Below are positions 43,432 through 51,680 of a stretch of 64,000 bases of DNA, in pieces. Within the stretch, counting starts at the first letter, position 1. Each line of letters begins with the position of its first letter. The DNA is taken from contig NZ_JNFG01000201.1 of assembly GCF_000729995.1 (NCBI RefSeq), positions 62,001-126,000 of the forward strand, given 5' to 3'. The notes under the pieces were generated by a model. It had not been told where the DNA came from. It did not search any database and saw only the letters and a list, made by a program, of their open reading frames with translations. Source of the stretch: Caballeronia sordidicola. Lineage in GTDB: Bacteria > Pseudomonadota > Gammaproteobacteria > Burkholderiales > Burkholderiaceae. Made by a program: the position numbers and the translations under genes.

Positions 43432-44499
43432 ATGCACATGAAAACCATCAAGGGCCCCGCCATTTTTCTGGCGCAGTTTCTAGGCGACACGTTGCCCTTC
43501 GACAACCTCGCGCATCTGGCGGGCTGGGCAAAGGGCCTGGGTTATGAAGGTATCCAGGTGCCGTGCGATCCGCGGCTGATCGATCTCGAACAGGCCGCAA
43601 AGAGCGATGCATATTGCGATGATCTGCTTCGCGTAGTGGACGACGCAGGCGTGAGCATCACGGAGTTATCGACGCATTTGCAGGGGCAGCTTGTCGCGGT
43701 TCATCCGGCCTACGACACGCTCTTCGATGGTTTCGCCGCACCACATGTTCGCGGCGATCCGAAGGCGCGCACCGCGTGGGCGATCGAGCAGGTCGGGTTC
43801 GCGGCGGCGGCATCGAAGCGCTTGGGCCTGAGCGCGCACGTGACGTTTTCGGGGGCGCTGGCATGGCCTTATTTGTATCCGTGGCCGCAGCGCCCGCAGG
43901 GTCTTGTTACGGCCGCGTTTGAAGAATTGGCGCGGCGCTGGCGGCCGTTGCTGGATGCCTTCGATCAAGCCGGTGTGGATGTTTGCTACGAGTTGCATCC
44001 GGGCGAGGATTTGCACGATGGTGTGACGTTCGACCGTTTTCTTGCCGCTGTGGACGCTCACCCGCGAGCGAACATCCTGTTCGATCCTAGTCATTTCTTG
44101 CTGCAGCAACTGGACTACCTTCAGTTCATCGATATTTATCACGAACGCATCAAGGCTTTCCATGTGAAGGACGCGGAGTTTCGTCCTGACGGGCGCCAGG
44201 GGGTATATGGCGGTTATTCGGGGTGGGTGGATCGCGCGGGACGTTTTCGGTCGCTGGGCGACGGGCAGATCGACTTCGGGGCGATCTTTTCGAAGATGGC
44301 CCAGTACGATTTTCCCGGTTGGGCCGTGCTTGAATGGGAGTGCGCGTTGAAGCACTCGGAGGATGGCGCGCGGGAGGGGGCGGAGTATATCCGCAAGCAC
44401 ATCATTCACGTAGCGGACCGCGCATTCGATGACTTCGCCGGAAGTGACGCGAACGGTGAGAAAATACGGGAGGTGCTGGGATTAGGGCCTTTAGACTGA
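43432..44499 (+). CDS. Sugar phosphate isomerase/epimerase (xylose-isomerase-like TIM barrel)
   Basis: A 355-aa TIM-barrel protein of the AP-endonuclease-2/IolE-like superfamily: GLGYEGIQVPCD at strand 1, DVCYELHPGEDLHDG with Glu/His metal ligands, NILFDPSHF and AFHVKDAEF blocks supplying further metal-binding residues, and a C-terminal WAVLEWECALKHSE. It probably isomerises or epimerises the sugar imported by the transporter encoded upstream (inference from operon position). ATG at 43438 is an alternative start. Confidence 0.85.
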   Translation: MHMKTIKGPAIFLAQFLGDTLPFDNLAHLAGWAKGLGYEGIQVPCDPRLIDLEQAAKSDAYCDDLLRVVDDAGVSITELSTHLQGQLVAVHPAYDTLFDGFAAPHVRGDPKARTAWAIEQVGFAAAASKRLGLSAHVTFSGALAWPYLYPWPQRPQGLVTAAFEELARRWRPLLDAFDQAGVDVCYELHPGEDLHDGVTFDRFLAAVDAHPRANILFDPSHFLLQQLDYLQFIDIYHERIKAFHVKDAEFRPDGRQGVYGGYSGWVDRAGRFRSLGDGQIDFGAIFSKMAQYDFPGWAVLEWECALKHSEDGAREGAEYIRKHIIHVADRAFDDFAGSDANGEKIREVLGLGPLD

Positions 44500-44588
44500 G
44501 GCCGCAAGACCCGAGGCGGAGAACCCGAGGCCTTGAAGCACCGAACACCAGTCCACCGGTCCGTCTGCCAAGCCCAACCTAATTTGTA

Positions 44589-45731
44589 TTAGCCCAGACC
44601 CGGGCCGATCAGGATAAAGCTCGTCACGTCGGTCATGGTACGCGGTTGACGACCGGGACGCAGGCGCCCCGCGATTCGAACCAAGGCCCGATCGTCAAGG
44701 TGGGCAGTGACTGCCCTCGCGTACTGTTCCTGATCGAGTACAACGCGGGCCTTGATGATCTCGCCCTCCCGAAGGAGCAGCGCCATGACTACCTCACCGG
44801 CCCGATTTCCTTCAATATCGAATTCTCCGTTCAGATGCTCGACTGTTCCGATGAATACGTCGTCGCGGTCACGCTCAACCGCACGCAATTCCTGGCGTAC
44901 CTCGTCAATGCGCGCGAAGTAATCGCTTCGAATCCTGATGCTCTCATCGGCCGTGGCGTCGCGCGGTAACGCTACGGTTGTTGCCCAACGAAACGACATA
45001 TCGATGTTGTTGCGTACGTCGTCACTGTGAAGACGCGTCAGCGCTTCGCAAAGATTCGACGAAACGATAGGCGACGCCGCTGCCCTCTGTGAATCTACGA
45101 AGCGGCTCAGCGAGTCCTCTTCGATGGCGTTGACGAGTTGGCGCACGCCATTTCTGGCGGTAAGCATGGTCATGCGAACAAACGAGTCGTTCGCGTACGC
45201 GAGGTCGGGCACGGAAGGCGTTTGCATAGCATCGACAGGACACGACACGCGCATCACGAAACTGCCTCGCTCGGTATGTCCGAATCGTGCATGACCGGCA
45301 AGCTGCGCAGCTTCCGCCCTGTGCAGACGCGGATGATGGGTCTGGGGACGCAATACGGTACACGCCGACGCAAGCAGGATTTGCTCCGCGCCCTGCAGCA
45401 ATGAAGATGCGAACGACAAGGGCAGGCCGTCATCAACGGAGCCGCTGCTCGTCACGCGGTAATAGACGGAGTCGTCACGCGAGATGGCGGCGAGCTGAAT
45501 CAGCTCCGCCAGCTTCATACCCTGCAGGTCCGCGAGTTTGGACAACGCGAGTTCACATGCCTCGGCGTAGTCTGGCGCATCCTGATCCATGGGAATGACG
45601 ATCTGGCGGCGCGGCACGTCGGCGTGATGCATGACGTAAAGACGGTCCACAATGCCATCGGGCAACGACTGCCATCCCAGCGATTTCACGAAATCACGCA
45701 GGGCAGACGGTGACAGATCTTTAATTGCCAT
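44589..45731 (-). CDS. Uncharacterised protein paired with the DUF4365 gene
   Basis: A 380-aa soluble protein that I do not recognise beyond its partner. The N-terminal 70 residues (SALRDFVKSLGW at 9-20, then VDRLYVMHHAD and RRQIVIPMD) look like a small alpha/beta domain with a conserved Gly-Trp; similar leads occur in unknown proteins next to DUF4365 genes. The middle has FGHTERGSFVMRV (about 149-161) and a C-terminal beta-rich part (FIGTVEHLNGEFDIEGNRAG near 294-313, VRIAGRLRPGRQPR). There is no signal peptide or membrane segment. Its start overlaps the end of the DUF4365 gene by 11 bp, which implies coupled translation and a joint function. Confidence 0.7.
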   Translation of the reverse strand: MAIKDLSPSALRDFVKSLGWQSLPDGIVDRLYVMHHADVPRRQIVIPMDQDAPDYAEACELALSKLADLQGMKLAELIQLAAISRDDSVYYRVTSSGSVDDGLPLSFASSLLQGAEQILLASACTVLRPQTHHPRLHRAEAAQLAGHARFGHTERGSFVMRVSCPVDAMQTPSVPDLAYANDSFVRMTMLTARNGVRQLVNAIEEDSLSRFVDSQRAAASPIVSSNLCEALTRLHSDDVRNNIDMSFRWATTVALPRDATADESIRIRSDYFARIDEVRQELRAVERDRDDVFIGTVEHLNGEFDIEGNRAGEVVMALLLREGEIIKARVVLDQEQYARAVTAHLDDRALVRIAGRLRPGRQPRTMTDVTSFILIGPGLG

Positions 45732-46290
45732 GAGGAACTCGGTGAGCGGGAGCTTTATAAGCAGGAATTTCGCGACGCGAGATGCTCGCCATGAGTTGCA
45801 TGAGACCGGTACCGTCGAACACCTGATGCTTTGGGATCTTTACCGTGACGCCTGCAAGGTTGTCCGTTGGTGGCGCGCCTCGCAGACTGACCCAGTACGC
45901 GCATTTTCGGAGCACGAGCTGCTCGTGTGAGTGCGTTAGCCAGTCTTCCGCTTTCGGCGGCAGGAACAACACGGCGAGTATTCGCGGCGACGCGTGCGTT
46001 TCACGGCGCAGGTCGTCGTATTGCTGCGTGCCGGACAGGAAGTAGGAGAGCGAGTCACCGTCGTCGAATGGCGGCTTGATGCTTGCCTTCAGCTGGACCT
46101 TGATGTCGACCTCGGTCAGGCTTCCGCCATTCGGAAATGGCTCCCAACCGGTCAGCATGGCATCGATCCCGGCATTGTCGTCGTGCCGGTTGCTCGTCTT
46201 GCAGTTGACGCCCGCGTGGGATGCAATGGCGTGGAGATAAGCGTAGCTCAACTCCGATTCCCGATTTAATACTGTAAGTGCTGTTGCCAT
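45721..46290 (-). CDS. DUF4365-family protein, PD-(D/E)XK nuclease-like
   Basis: A 189-aa soluble protein with DUF4365 layout: an acidic residue in ESELSYAYLHAIAS (Glu11/Glu13), GIDAML with Asp43 and DIKVQLKAS with Gln66 and Lys68. Glu...Asp...Gln-x-Lys is the pattern of PD-(D/E)XK-fold nucleases with a Q-x-K variant. Later blocks LAVLFLPPKAEDWLTHS and CAYWVSLRGAPPTDN also fit the family. It is the first gene of a two-gene overlapping unit between a sugar-import cluster and gnd. Defence or nucleic-acid processing is plausible but untested. Nothing in the gene suggests membrane location. Confidence 0.78.
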   Translation of the reverse strand: MATALTVLNRESELSYAYLHAIASHAGVNCKTSNRHDDNAGIDAMLTGWEPFPNGGSLTEVDIKVQLKASIKPPFDDGDSLSYFLSGTQQYDDLRRETHASPRILAVLFLPPKAEDWLTHSHEQLVLRKCAYWVSLRGAPPTDNLAGVTVKIPKHQVFDGTGLMQLMASISRREIPAYKAPAHRVPHGN

Positions 46291-46400
46291 GATCTTCCTG
46301 CCGTTCCGTTATCCATCGACAGGAAAGGATAGGCGCAAACACCGTTATTCGACTTGTGGAAAAATTCGCTGCGACAAAATTTGACGATTCTGCTCAGGGC

Positions 46401-46431
46401 AAAAAAACGCCGACGCGAAAGCGTCGGCGTT
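46401..46431 (-). terminator. Rho-independent terminator downstream of gnd
   Basis: On the minus strand AACGCCGACGC and GCGTCGGCGTT form an 11-bp perfect stem around a four-base loop, ending in seven U residues, 46 nt past the gnd stop. It cleanly separates gnd from the downstream DUF4365 module, so that module must have its own promoter in 46291-46400. Confidence 0.92.
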
Positions 46432-46476
46432 GAACTACCGGAAAGGCCAGCCGCTTCTCAGTGGCTTCTCAGCAAC

Positions 46477-47883
46477 TTACGACCAGTCGGCGTGGAAACT
46501 GCCCTTCTTGTCCACCCGTTCGAACGTATGCGCGCCGAAGAAATCGCGCTGTGCTTGCACCAGATTCGCCGGCAACGTCTCCGACCGGTAACTATCGTAA
46601 TAAGCCACTGCCGACGAGAACGCCGGCACCGGCACACCCGCCTTCACCGCCGCGACAACCACATCACGCAACGCACCCTGATACTTCGTTGCGATGTCGG
46701 TGAAGTACGGATCGAGGAGCAAGTTGTGCAAGTCCAGATTGGTCTTGTAGGCGTCCGTGATCTTCTGCAAAAAGCCCGCACGGATAATGCAGCCCGCCCG
46801 GAAGATCTTCGCGATCTGACCATACTGCAAGTCCCACTTGTACTCTTCTGACGCCGCACGCAACTGCGCAAAGCCCTGCGCGTAGGAAACGATCTTGCTC
46901 AGGAACAACGCACGCCGCACGGCTTCCACGAAGGCATCGCGATCGCCATCGAACTTGGGCGACGGCCCCGTCAACTGCTTGCTCGCTTCAACGCGCTGAT
47001 CCTTCAGCGAAGACAGCACGCGTGCAAACACGGCTTCCGTAATCAGCGGCAGCGGCGCGCCGAGGTCGAGTGCATTCTGACTCGTCCACTTGCCCGTGCC
47101 CTTTTGCGCCGCGCGGTCGAGAATGACATCGACCAGATCCTTGCCCGTCTCTTCATCCTTCTTCGAGAAGATCTTCGAGGTGATCTCGATCAGGTAACTG
47201 TCGAGTTCACCCTTGTTCCACTCGACATACACCTTACCCAGTTCTTCGTTCGACAAGCCCGCCACGCGCTTGAGCACGTCGTAGCTTTCAGCGATCAACT
47301 GCATGTCGCCGTATTCGATCCCGTTATGCACCATCTTCACGTAATGTCCCGCGCCGTCCGGGCCCATGTACGCCACGCACGGTTCGCCATCCGGCGCCTT
47401 GGCGGCAATCTCGGTCAGGATCGGAGCCACCAGGTCGTACGCTTCCTTCTGGCCGCCCGGCATGATCGACGGGCCTTTCAACGCGCCTTCCTCACCGCCC
47501 GACACACCCGTGCCAATGAAGTGCAGCCCCGACTTGGCGAGGTCGGTGTTGCGGCGGATGGTGTCGGTGAAATGGGTGTTGCCGCCGTCGATCAGGATGT
47601 CGCCCTTGTCGAGAAGAGGCCGCAGCGAGTCGATGGTGGCGTCCGTGCCCTGGCCAGCCTTGACCATCAGCAGGATGCGGCGAGGTTTCTCAAGCGACTC
47701 GACAAATTCTTCCAGCGTGTACGCGGGCACGAGTTTCTTGTCGGGATGCTCGGCTATCAGCTCGTCGGTTTTTTCGCGGCTGCGGTTGTACACCGACACC
47801 GCGTGGCCGCGGCTCTCGATGTTCAACGCCAGATTGCGTCCCATGACGGCGAGGCCGACAACGCCGATTGCTTGCTTGCTCAT
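46477..47883 (-). CDS. gnd: 6-phosphogluconate dehydrogenase, decarboxylating
   Basis: A 468-aa full-length enzyme of the pentose phosphate pathway: 6-phosphogluconate plus NADP to ribulose-5-phosphate plus CO2. The NADP-binding GLAVMGRNLALN is at 10-21, and the family signature IGTGVSGGEEGALKGPSIMPGG region is near 122-143, with the substrate-binding Lys/Asn motif YVKMVHNGIEYGDMQLI near 186-202. A TTGACA hexamer lies on the minus strand at 47950-47945, but its -10 partner is weak. A strong terminator follows. Confidence 0.95.
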   Translation of the reverse strand: MSKQAIGVVGLAVMGRNLALNIESRGHAVSVYNRSREKTDELIAEHPDKKLVPAYTLEEFVESLEKPRRILLMVKAGQGTDATIDSLRPLLDKGDILIDGGNTHFTDTIRRNTDLAKSGLHFIGTGVSGGEEGALKGPSIMPGGQKEAYDLVAPILTEIAAKAPDGEPCVAYMGPDGAGHYVKMVHNGIEYGDMQLIAESYDVLKRVAGLSNEELGKVYVEWNKGELDSYLIEITSKIFSKKDEETGKDLVDVILDRAAQKGTGKWTSQNALDLGAPLPLITEAVFARVLSSLKDQRVEASKQLTGPSPKFDGDRDAFVEAVRRALFLSKIVSYAQGFAQLRAASEEYKWDLQYGQIAKIFRAGCIIRAGFLQKITDAYKTNLDLHNLLLDPYFTDIATKYQGALRDVVVAAVKAGVPVPAFSSAVAYYDSYRSETLPANLVQAQRDFFGAHTFERVDKKGSFHADWS

Positions 47884-48291
47884 GTTTCTCTCCGAATGAC
47901 CGAAGCGCGGGCGGCTCGTGGCTACACACGCGACGGGTGCGATTTGTCAATTGGGGCGGTGTCCGCGACGGCGTTCCGGACAGGCTTTCGCGCCAGCAAC
48001 CAGTGGCAAAAGCGGCACGGACACTACGTGTTTCCGTCAGCCTGGCAGGCGGAAACACGCAAACGCCGCGCAGAACGCGCAGACGGAGCGAGATTACCAC
48101 TTTGACACGGCGCTGGCAGACATCGCACGCGCTTGCACGACCGGAGAGCGGCCGGATAGCCCGTCGGCAGCGGTCGGGCAGCACTCCTGACACCAGTCTA
48201 GAATGAGCATCCGCAGCCGGTTTGAGGCGCGACGCGACTCGCTTGAACCAGGCGGAACAGGGCAACCGCAGCGCAACGACAGGGCAACCGC
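47884..48291. other. Divergent intergenic region upstream of gnd
   Basis: About 400 bp between gnd (minus) and the GIY-YIG-like gene (plus). It has a TTGACA at 47950-47945 on the minus strand and the duplicated phrase GGGCAACCGCA near 48260-48294, but no convincing gene. Overlapping frames are antisense or lack starts. Confidence 0.4.
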
Positions 48292-48663
48292 ATGGCGCTT
48301 CGGAAAAAGACTCAACTTAAAGCTCAACCAAAGGCACGGCCAAGGAGTCACCACTACCACGTCTACGTGATCGAACTGGCGGACACGGTTTGGAACGAAG
48401 CGCGTTTCCGGCGCGCGAATCCGGATTACGTGCTCGGCAAGCCCTTTGTCTATGTAGGCATGACGGGTATTGATCCCGATGTCCGTTTCGACAAGCACAA
48501 GGCCGGTATCCAGTCGAACCGGTATGCGCGGGAATTCGGGCTGCGATTGTTGCCGCAGCTCTACGAACTGTATAACCCGATGCCGTACGAAGGCGCGCGG
48601 GAGATGGAAGTGGAATTGGCAATCGGCTTGCGGGAAGCCGGGTATGGCGTCTGGCAAGCGTAG
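48292..48663 (+). CDS. Small GIY-YIG-like protein
   Basis: A 123-aa basic protein. After a Lys/Arg-rich N-terminus of about 20 residues it has HYHVYVIELADTVW (21-34) and FVYVGMTGIDPDVRFDKHKAG (about 52-72): VYVIEL...YVGMTG...R...HKAG is the spacing of the GIY-YIG endonuclease core, with Arg and His candidates for catalysis. It is much shorter than UvrC or homing enzymes, so it would be a stand-alone domain. Start chosen as the first ATG; no strong ribosome site. Function not known. Confidence 0.6.
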   Translation: MALRKKTQLKAQPKARPRSHHYHVYVIELADTVWNEARFRRANPDYVLGKPFVYVGMTGIDPDVRFDKHKAGIQSNRYAREFGLRLLPQLYELYNPMPYEGAREMEVELAIGLREAGYGVWQA

Positions 48664-48739
48664 AAAGGCCGGTAAAACAAGGCGGCGCCGTCGCACCTGC
48701 GGCCGGCGTTCTGATCGGACTAAATGCAAGGAGCAGGAC

Positions 48740-49690
48740 ATGCGGATTCTGGTGGTGGGCGCGGGCGCGATTGGCGGCTATTTTGGCGGTCGGCTGCTCG
48801 AAGCCGGCCGTGACGTGACATTCCTCGTACGCGAACGGCGGGCCGCGCAACTCGCGCAGACGGGCCTCAACGTGCGCAGCCCGAACGGCGACCTGTCTAT
48901 ACCCAATCCGCCCATCGTGCTGGCGAAAGACGTTCGCGAGCCGTTCGACCTTATCCTGCTCAGCTGCAAGGCGTACGATCTCGACGGCGCCATCGAGTCG
49001 ATAAAAACCTCGGTCGGCCCGAACACCGCCATCCTGCCGATGCTCAACGGCATGCATCACCTCGATGTGCTCGAAGCGCAATTCGGCGCTGAGCGCGTGC
49101 TCGGCGGCCAGTGCATCGTGGCCGTGACGCTCGACGCCGACGGCACCATCGTTCACTTGAACAAGCTGCATTCCATGGCGTTCGGCGAGCGCGCGGGCGG
49201 ACTGTCGGCGCGTATCGAGGCTATCTCGGCGCAGTTGACCGGCGCGCAGTTCGACGCGTTCGCCAGTCCCGAGATCATCCAGTCGATGTGGGAAAAGTGG
49301 GTGTTTCTCGCGACGCTCGCGGCCGGCACATGCCTGATGCGCGCGCCGGTCGGCGATATTATCGCGGCGCCGGGTGGCCAGAAGCTGCTGCTCGATCTCT
49401 TCGATGAAGCCCGAGCCATCGCATCCGCGAACGGCTTTACGCCCGGGGAAGCGGTGGTCGCGCGTGCGCGGGCGATGTTCACGGAGGCCGGCTCCACGAT
49501 CACTGCCTCGATGCTGCGCGATCTGGAGAACGGCGCGCGGATCGAAGCGGACCACGTAGTGGGTGATTTGATCACCCGTGCCAAAGCGGCGCACGTCGAT
49601 CAGATCAGCACGCCGGTTTTCTCGACGGCCTACACGCATTTGAAAGCTTACGAATCTCGCCGCGAACGTGGCGACGTCAAGGCTTCGTAA
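48740..49690 (+). CDS. 2-dehydropantoate 2-reductase family protein (PanE/ApbA-like)
   Basis: A 316-aa NADPH-dependent reductase: Rossmann motif GAGAIGGYFGGRL at 7-19, KAYDLDGAI with a conserved Lys near 78, and C-terminal helical domain with EKWVFLATLAAGTCLM. The family reduces 2-dehydropantoate to pantoate in CoA synthesis, but many Burkholderia paralogues act on other 2-oxo acids. The ATG at 48740 has AAGGAG at a good distance and begins exactly at the Rossmann fold; a longer upstream frame lacks homology. Confidence 0.85.
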   Translation: MRILVVGAGAIGGYFGGRLLEAGRDVTFLVRERRAAQLAQTGLNVRSPNGDLSIPNPPIVLAKDVREPFDLILLSCKAYDLDGAIESIKTSVGPNTAILPMLNGMHHLDVLEAQFGAERVLGGQCIVAVTLDADGTIVHLNKLHSMAFGERAGGLSARIEAISAQLTGAQFDAFASPEIIQSMWEKWVFLATLAAGTCLMRAPVGDIIAAPGGQKLLLDLFDEARAIASANGFTPGEAVVARARAMFTEAGSTITASMLRDLENGARIEADHVVGDLITRAKAAHVDQISTPVFSTAYTHLKAYESRRERGDVKAS

Positions 49691-49814
49691 GCCGGATCGG
49701 GGCCATGGGAGCGGGGCGGACGCCGGCAGTCGCAGCGGCATTGCGTCTTGCTGCCCGAAAAAATCCGCATTGCGCTTTAAACAGCCATTTCGGACTTTGA
49801 AGCAACCGCTATAA

Positions 49815-49848
49815 AGCGTTACGCTTTGCGCTTCTCGAAAGTAACGCT
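49815..49848. promoter_or_regulatory. Inverted repeat upstream of the chromate transporter genes
   Basis: AGCGTTAC at 49815-49822 and GTAACGCT at 49841-49848, an 8-bp perfect inverted repeat with 18 bp between, ending 9 nt before the start codon. It could be an operator or mRNA hairpin that affects initiation. Confidence 0.4.
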
Positions 49849-49857
49849 CGCCGAACC

Positions 49858-50466
49858 ATGCACGATCATGCCTTGCAAGAGCGGCTTGCCCCGCCGACTG
49901 TCGCGGAGATTTTTATCGGCTTCCTGACGCTCGGGCTGACCGCGTTCGGCGGCGCGCTGCCGCTCGCACGGCGCGAAATCGTCGAGCGGCGCAAGTGGCT
50001 CACCCCCGACGAATTTGTCGATCTGCTGGGTCTTTGCCAGTTTTTGCCGGGCGGGAACGTGATCAACCTATCGGTTGCGGTCGGCATGAAATTTCGTGGC
50101 GTGGCGGGCGCGCTGGCCGGCCTGCTCGGGTTGATCGTCGGGCCTTCGCTGATCGTGATCGGACTCGGCGTGCTGTATCAACGCACGCATCAAGATCCGC
50201 ACATCCGCCATTTGTTCGCGGGACTCGCCGCGGCGGCCGCGGGCTTGCTGGTGTCGATGGCGATCAAGGTGGCGTGGCCGCTGCGGCACAAACTCTCCAT
50301 GGCGGCGGTCGCAGTCCTGGCGTTCATCGCGATCGCGTTGCTGCGCTTGCCGTTGTTGCCGGTGATGCTCGTGCTCACACCGGTTTCGATCTTCGTCGCG
50401 TCGAGGGTGAATCGCGAAGAGAAGCCGGAAGAGACGCCGGAAGTGAAGCGCGGGGAGAGCCAATGA
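49858..50466 (+). CDS. Chromate transporter, N-terminal half-type subunit (short-chain ChrA)
   Basis: A 202-aa inner-membrane protein of the CHR family: EIFIGFLTLGLTAFGGALPLARREIV at the N-terminus, LGLCQFLPGGNVINLSVAVG, and several hydrophobic helices. Single-domain CHR proteins are encoded in pairs and act together. Its stop overlaps the next gene's start by 4 bp (ATGA). The family exports chromate or moves sulfate-like anions; here specificity is unproven. Confidence 0.88.
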   Translation: MHDHALQERLAPPTVAEIFIGFLTLGLTAFGGALPLARREIVERRKWLTPDEFVDLLGLCQFLPGGNVINLSVAVGMKFRGVAGALAGLLGLIVGPSLIVIGLGVLYQRTHQDPHIRHLFAGLAAAAAGLLVSMAIKVAWPLRHKLSMAAVAVLAFIAIALLRLPLLPVMLVLTPVSIFVASRVNREEKPEETPEVKRGESQ

Positions 50467-50993
50467 ATCACGATCTCGCTTCGCTTGCGGCCATTTTCAG
50501 CCAGCTTTCACTGCTCGCCTTCGGCGGCGGCAATACCATCCTGCCCGAGATGCAGCGGCAGGTAGTGGACATCCATCAGTGGATGTCGAAGGCGGATTTT
50601 TCCGCGCTGTTCGCGCTTGCACAGGCGGCGCCCGGACCGAACATGATGATCGTGACGCTGATCGGCTGGCATGTGGCCGGCTGGCCGGGCGTGCTGGTGA
50701 CATCGATTGCAAAATTCGGCCCGTCGTCAATCGTGACGGTCGCGGCCATGCACGCCTGGGAACGCTTCAAGGACCATCCGTGGCGACGCTACGTTCAACT
50801 CGGCCTCGTACCCATGACAGCCGGCCTCGTTGCGGCGAGCGCGTCGTTGATTGCCGAAGCGTCGGATACCCGCTGGGTACTTGCGGCCATCACGGCGGTC
50901 ATTGCGTTCCTGTCGTTCAGGACGAAGCTGCATCCGCTGTGGTTGCTGGCTGCGGGCGCCCTGATCGGGCTGACCGGCTTCGGGCAGTTCTAG
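50463..50993 (+). CDS. Chromate transporter, second half-type subunit
   Basis: A 176-aa CHR-family membrane protein: SLLAFGGGNTILPEMQRQVVD near 16-36, ALAQAAPGPNMMIVTLIGW near 51-69, then helices to FGQF at the end. It pairs with the upstream subunit in the antiparallel arrangement known for split CHR transporters. The ATG at 50463 overlaps the preceding stop; the frame is open further upstream, but that part runs inside the first subunit and has no family likeness. Confidence 0.88.
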   Translation: MNHDLASLAAIFSQLSLLAFGGGNTILPEMQRQVVDIHQWMSKADFSALFALAQAAPGPNMMIVTLIGWHVAGWPGVLVTSIAKFGPSSIVTVAAMHAWERFKDHPWRRYVQLGLVPMTAGLVAASASLIAEASDTRWVLAAITAVIAFLSFRTKLHPLWLLAAGALIGLTGFGQF

Positions 50994-51158
50994 GCTTGCA
51001 TCGAGTTTAAGGGCGAAGGGCAGAGCCCGTTGCGGGCATCGGCCTTGCGGAAAGGGACGTGCTGGTCGGGCCACATCGACGAGTTTGGCGATGTTATGAA
51101 CATCCAGCGCCTGGCCGTATTTGCTTGTCACGTGTTTCGTTTCGAGGAGGAAGTACTG

Positions 51159-51497
51159 ATGGCGATGACCACTGAATTCGCACTCACTGCGCCATCGCGC
51201 GCTGAGATCGACGCGCTCCGTGGGCCGGCGGTGATCGAGTTCGGCACCTCCTGGTGCGGCTATTGCCGCGCTGCCCAGCAGCTGATTGCGGAGGCTTTCG
51301 AGGACCACGCCAGCGTCCGGCATTTGAAGATCGAGGACGGCAGCGGCCGCCCGCTTGGCCGCTCGTTCAGGGTCAAACTCTGGCCAACGCTGATCTTCCT
51401 CGACAACGGGATCGAGCTCGCGCGGGTCGTGCGCCCGAAAAGCACATCGGAAATTCGCGATGCTTTCGCGCTGATCGACCATCCGGTTTCGCCATGA
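51159..51497 (+). CDS. Thioredoxin-like protein
   Basis: A 112-aa protein of thioredoxin fold: VIEFGTSWCGYCRAAQQLI with redox motif WCGYC near 29-33, cis-Pro block LWPTLIFLDNGIELARVVRP, and helix at the end. GAGGAGGAAGTACTG gives a strong ribosome site for the ATG at 51159; earlier in-frame sequence lacks homology. It has no signal peptide, so it is cytoplasmic. Probable general thiol reductant; neighbours give no clear partner. Confidence 0.85.
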   Translation: MAMTTEFALTAPSRAEIDALRGPAVIEFGTSWCGYCRAAQQLIAEAFEDHASVRHLKIEDGSGRPLGRSFRVKLWPTLIFLDNGIELARVVRPKSTSEIRDAFALIDHPVSP

Positions 51498-51680
51498 TGA
51501 GGGTTTTTACCGATCATTCCGGGCGCGGGGTACGGGAATATCATCGGTTCGAAGGGTAATGGCGAAGGTAATGGCTGACGATGCGCAAAACCGGGCGCGG
51601 GAGTTGCGCAGTTCGTCTTGCAGACCGCTCCGGCAATTCTTGAACGCCTTGGCGTCACCCTGACCAGCAGGAGGTTCACC

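Noticed and set aside
48317..49741. A 474-codon minus-strand frame antisense to the PanE-like gene
   Set aside because: Shadow of the GC-rich PanE-like gene; no domain and no ribosome site.
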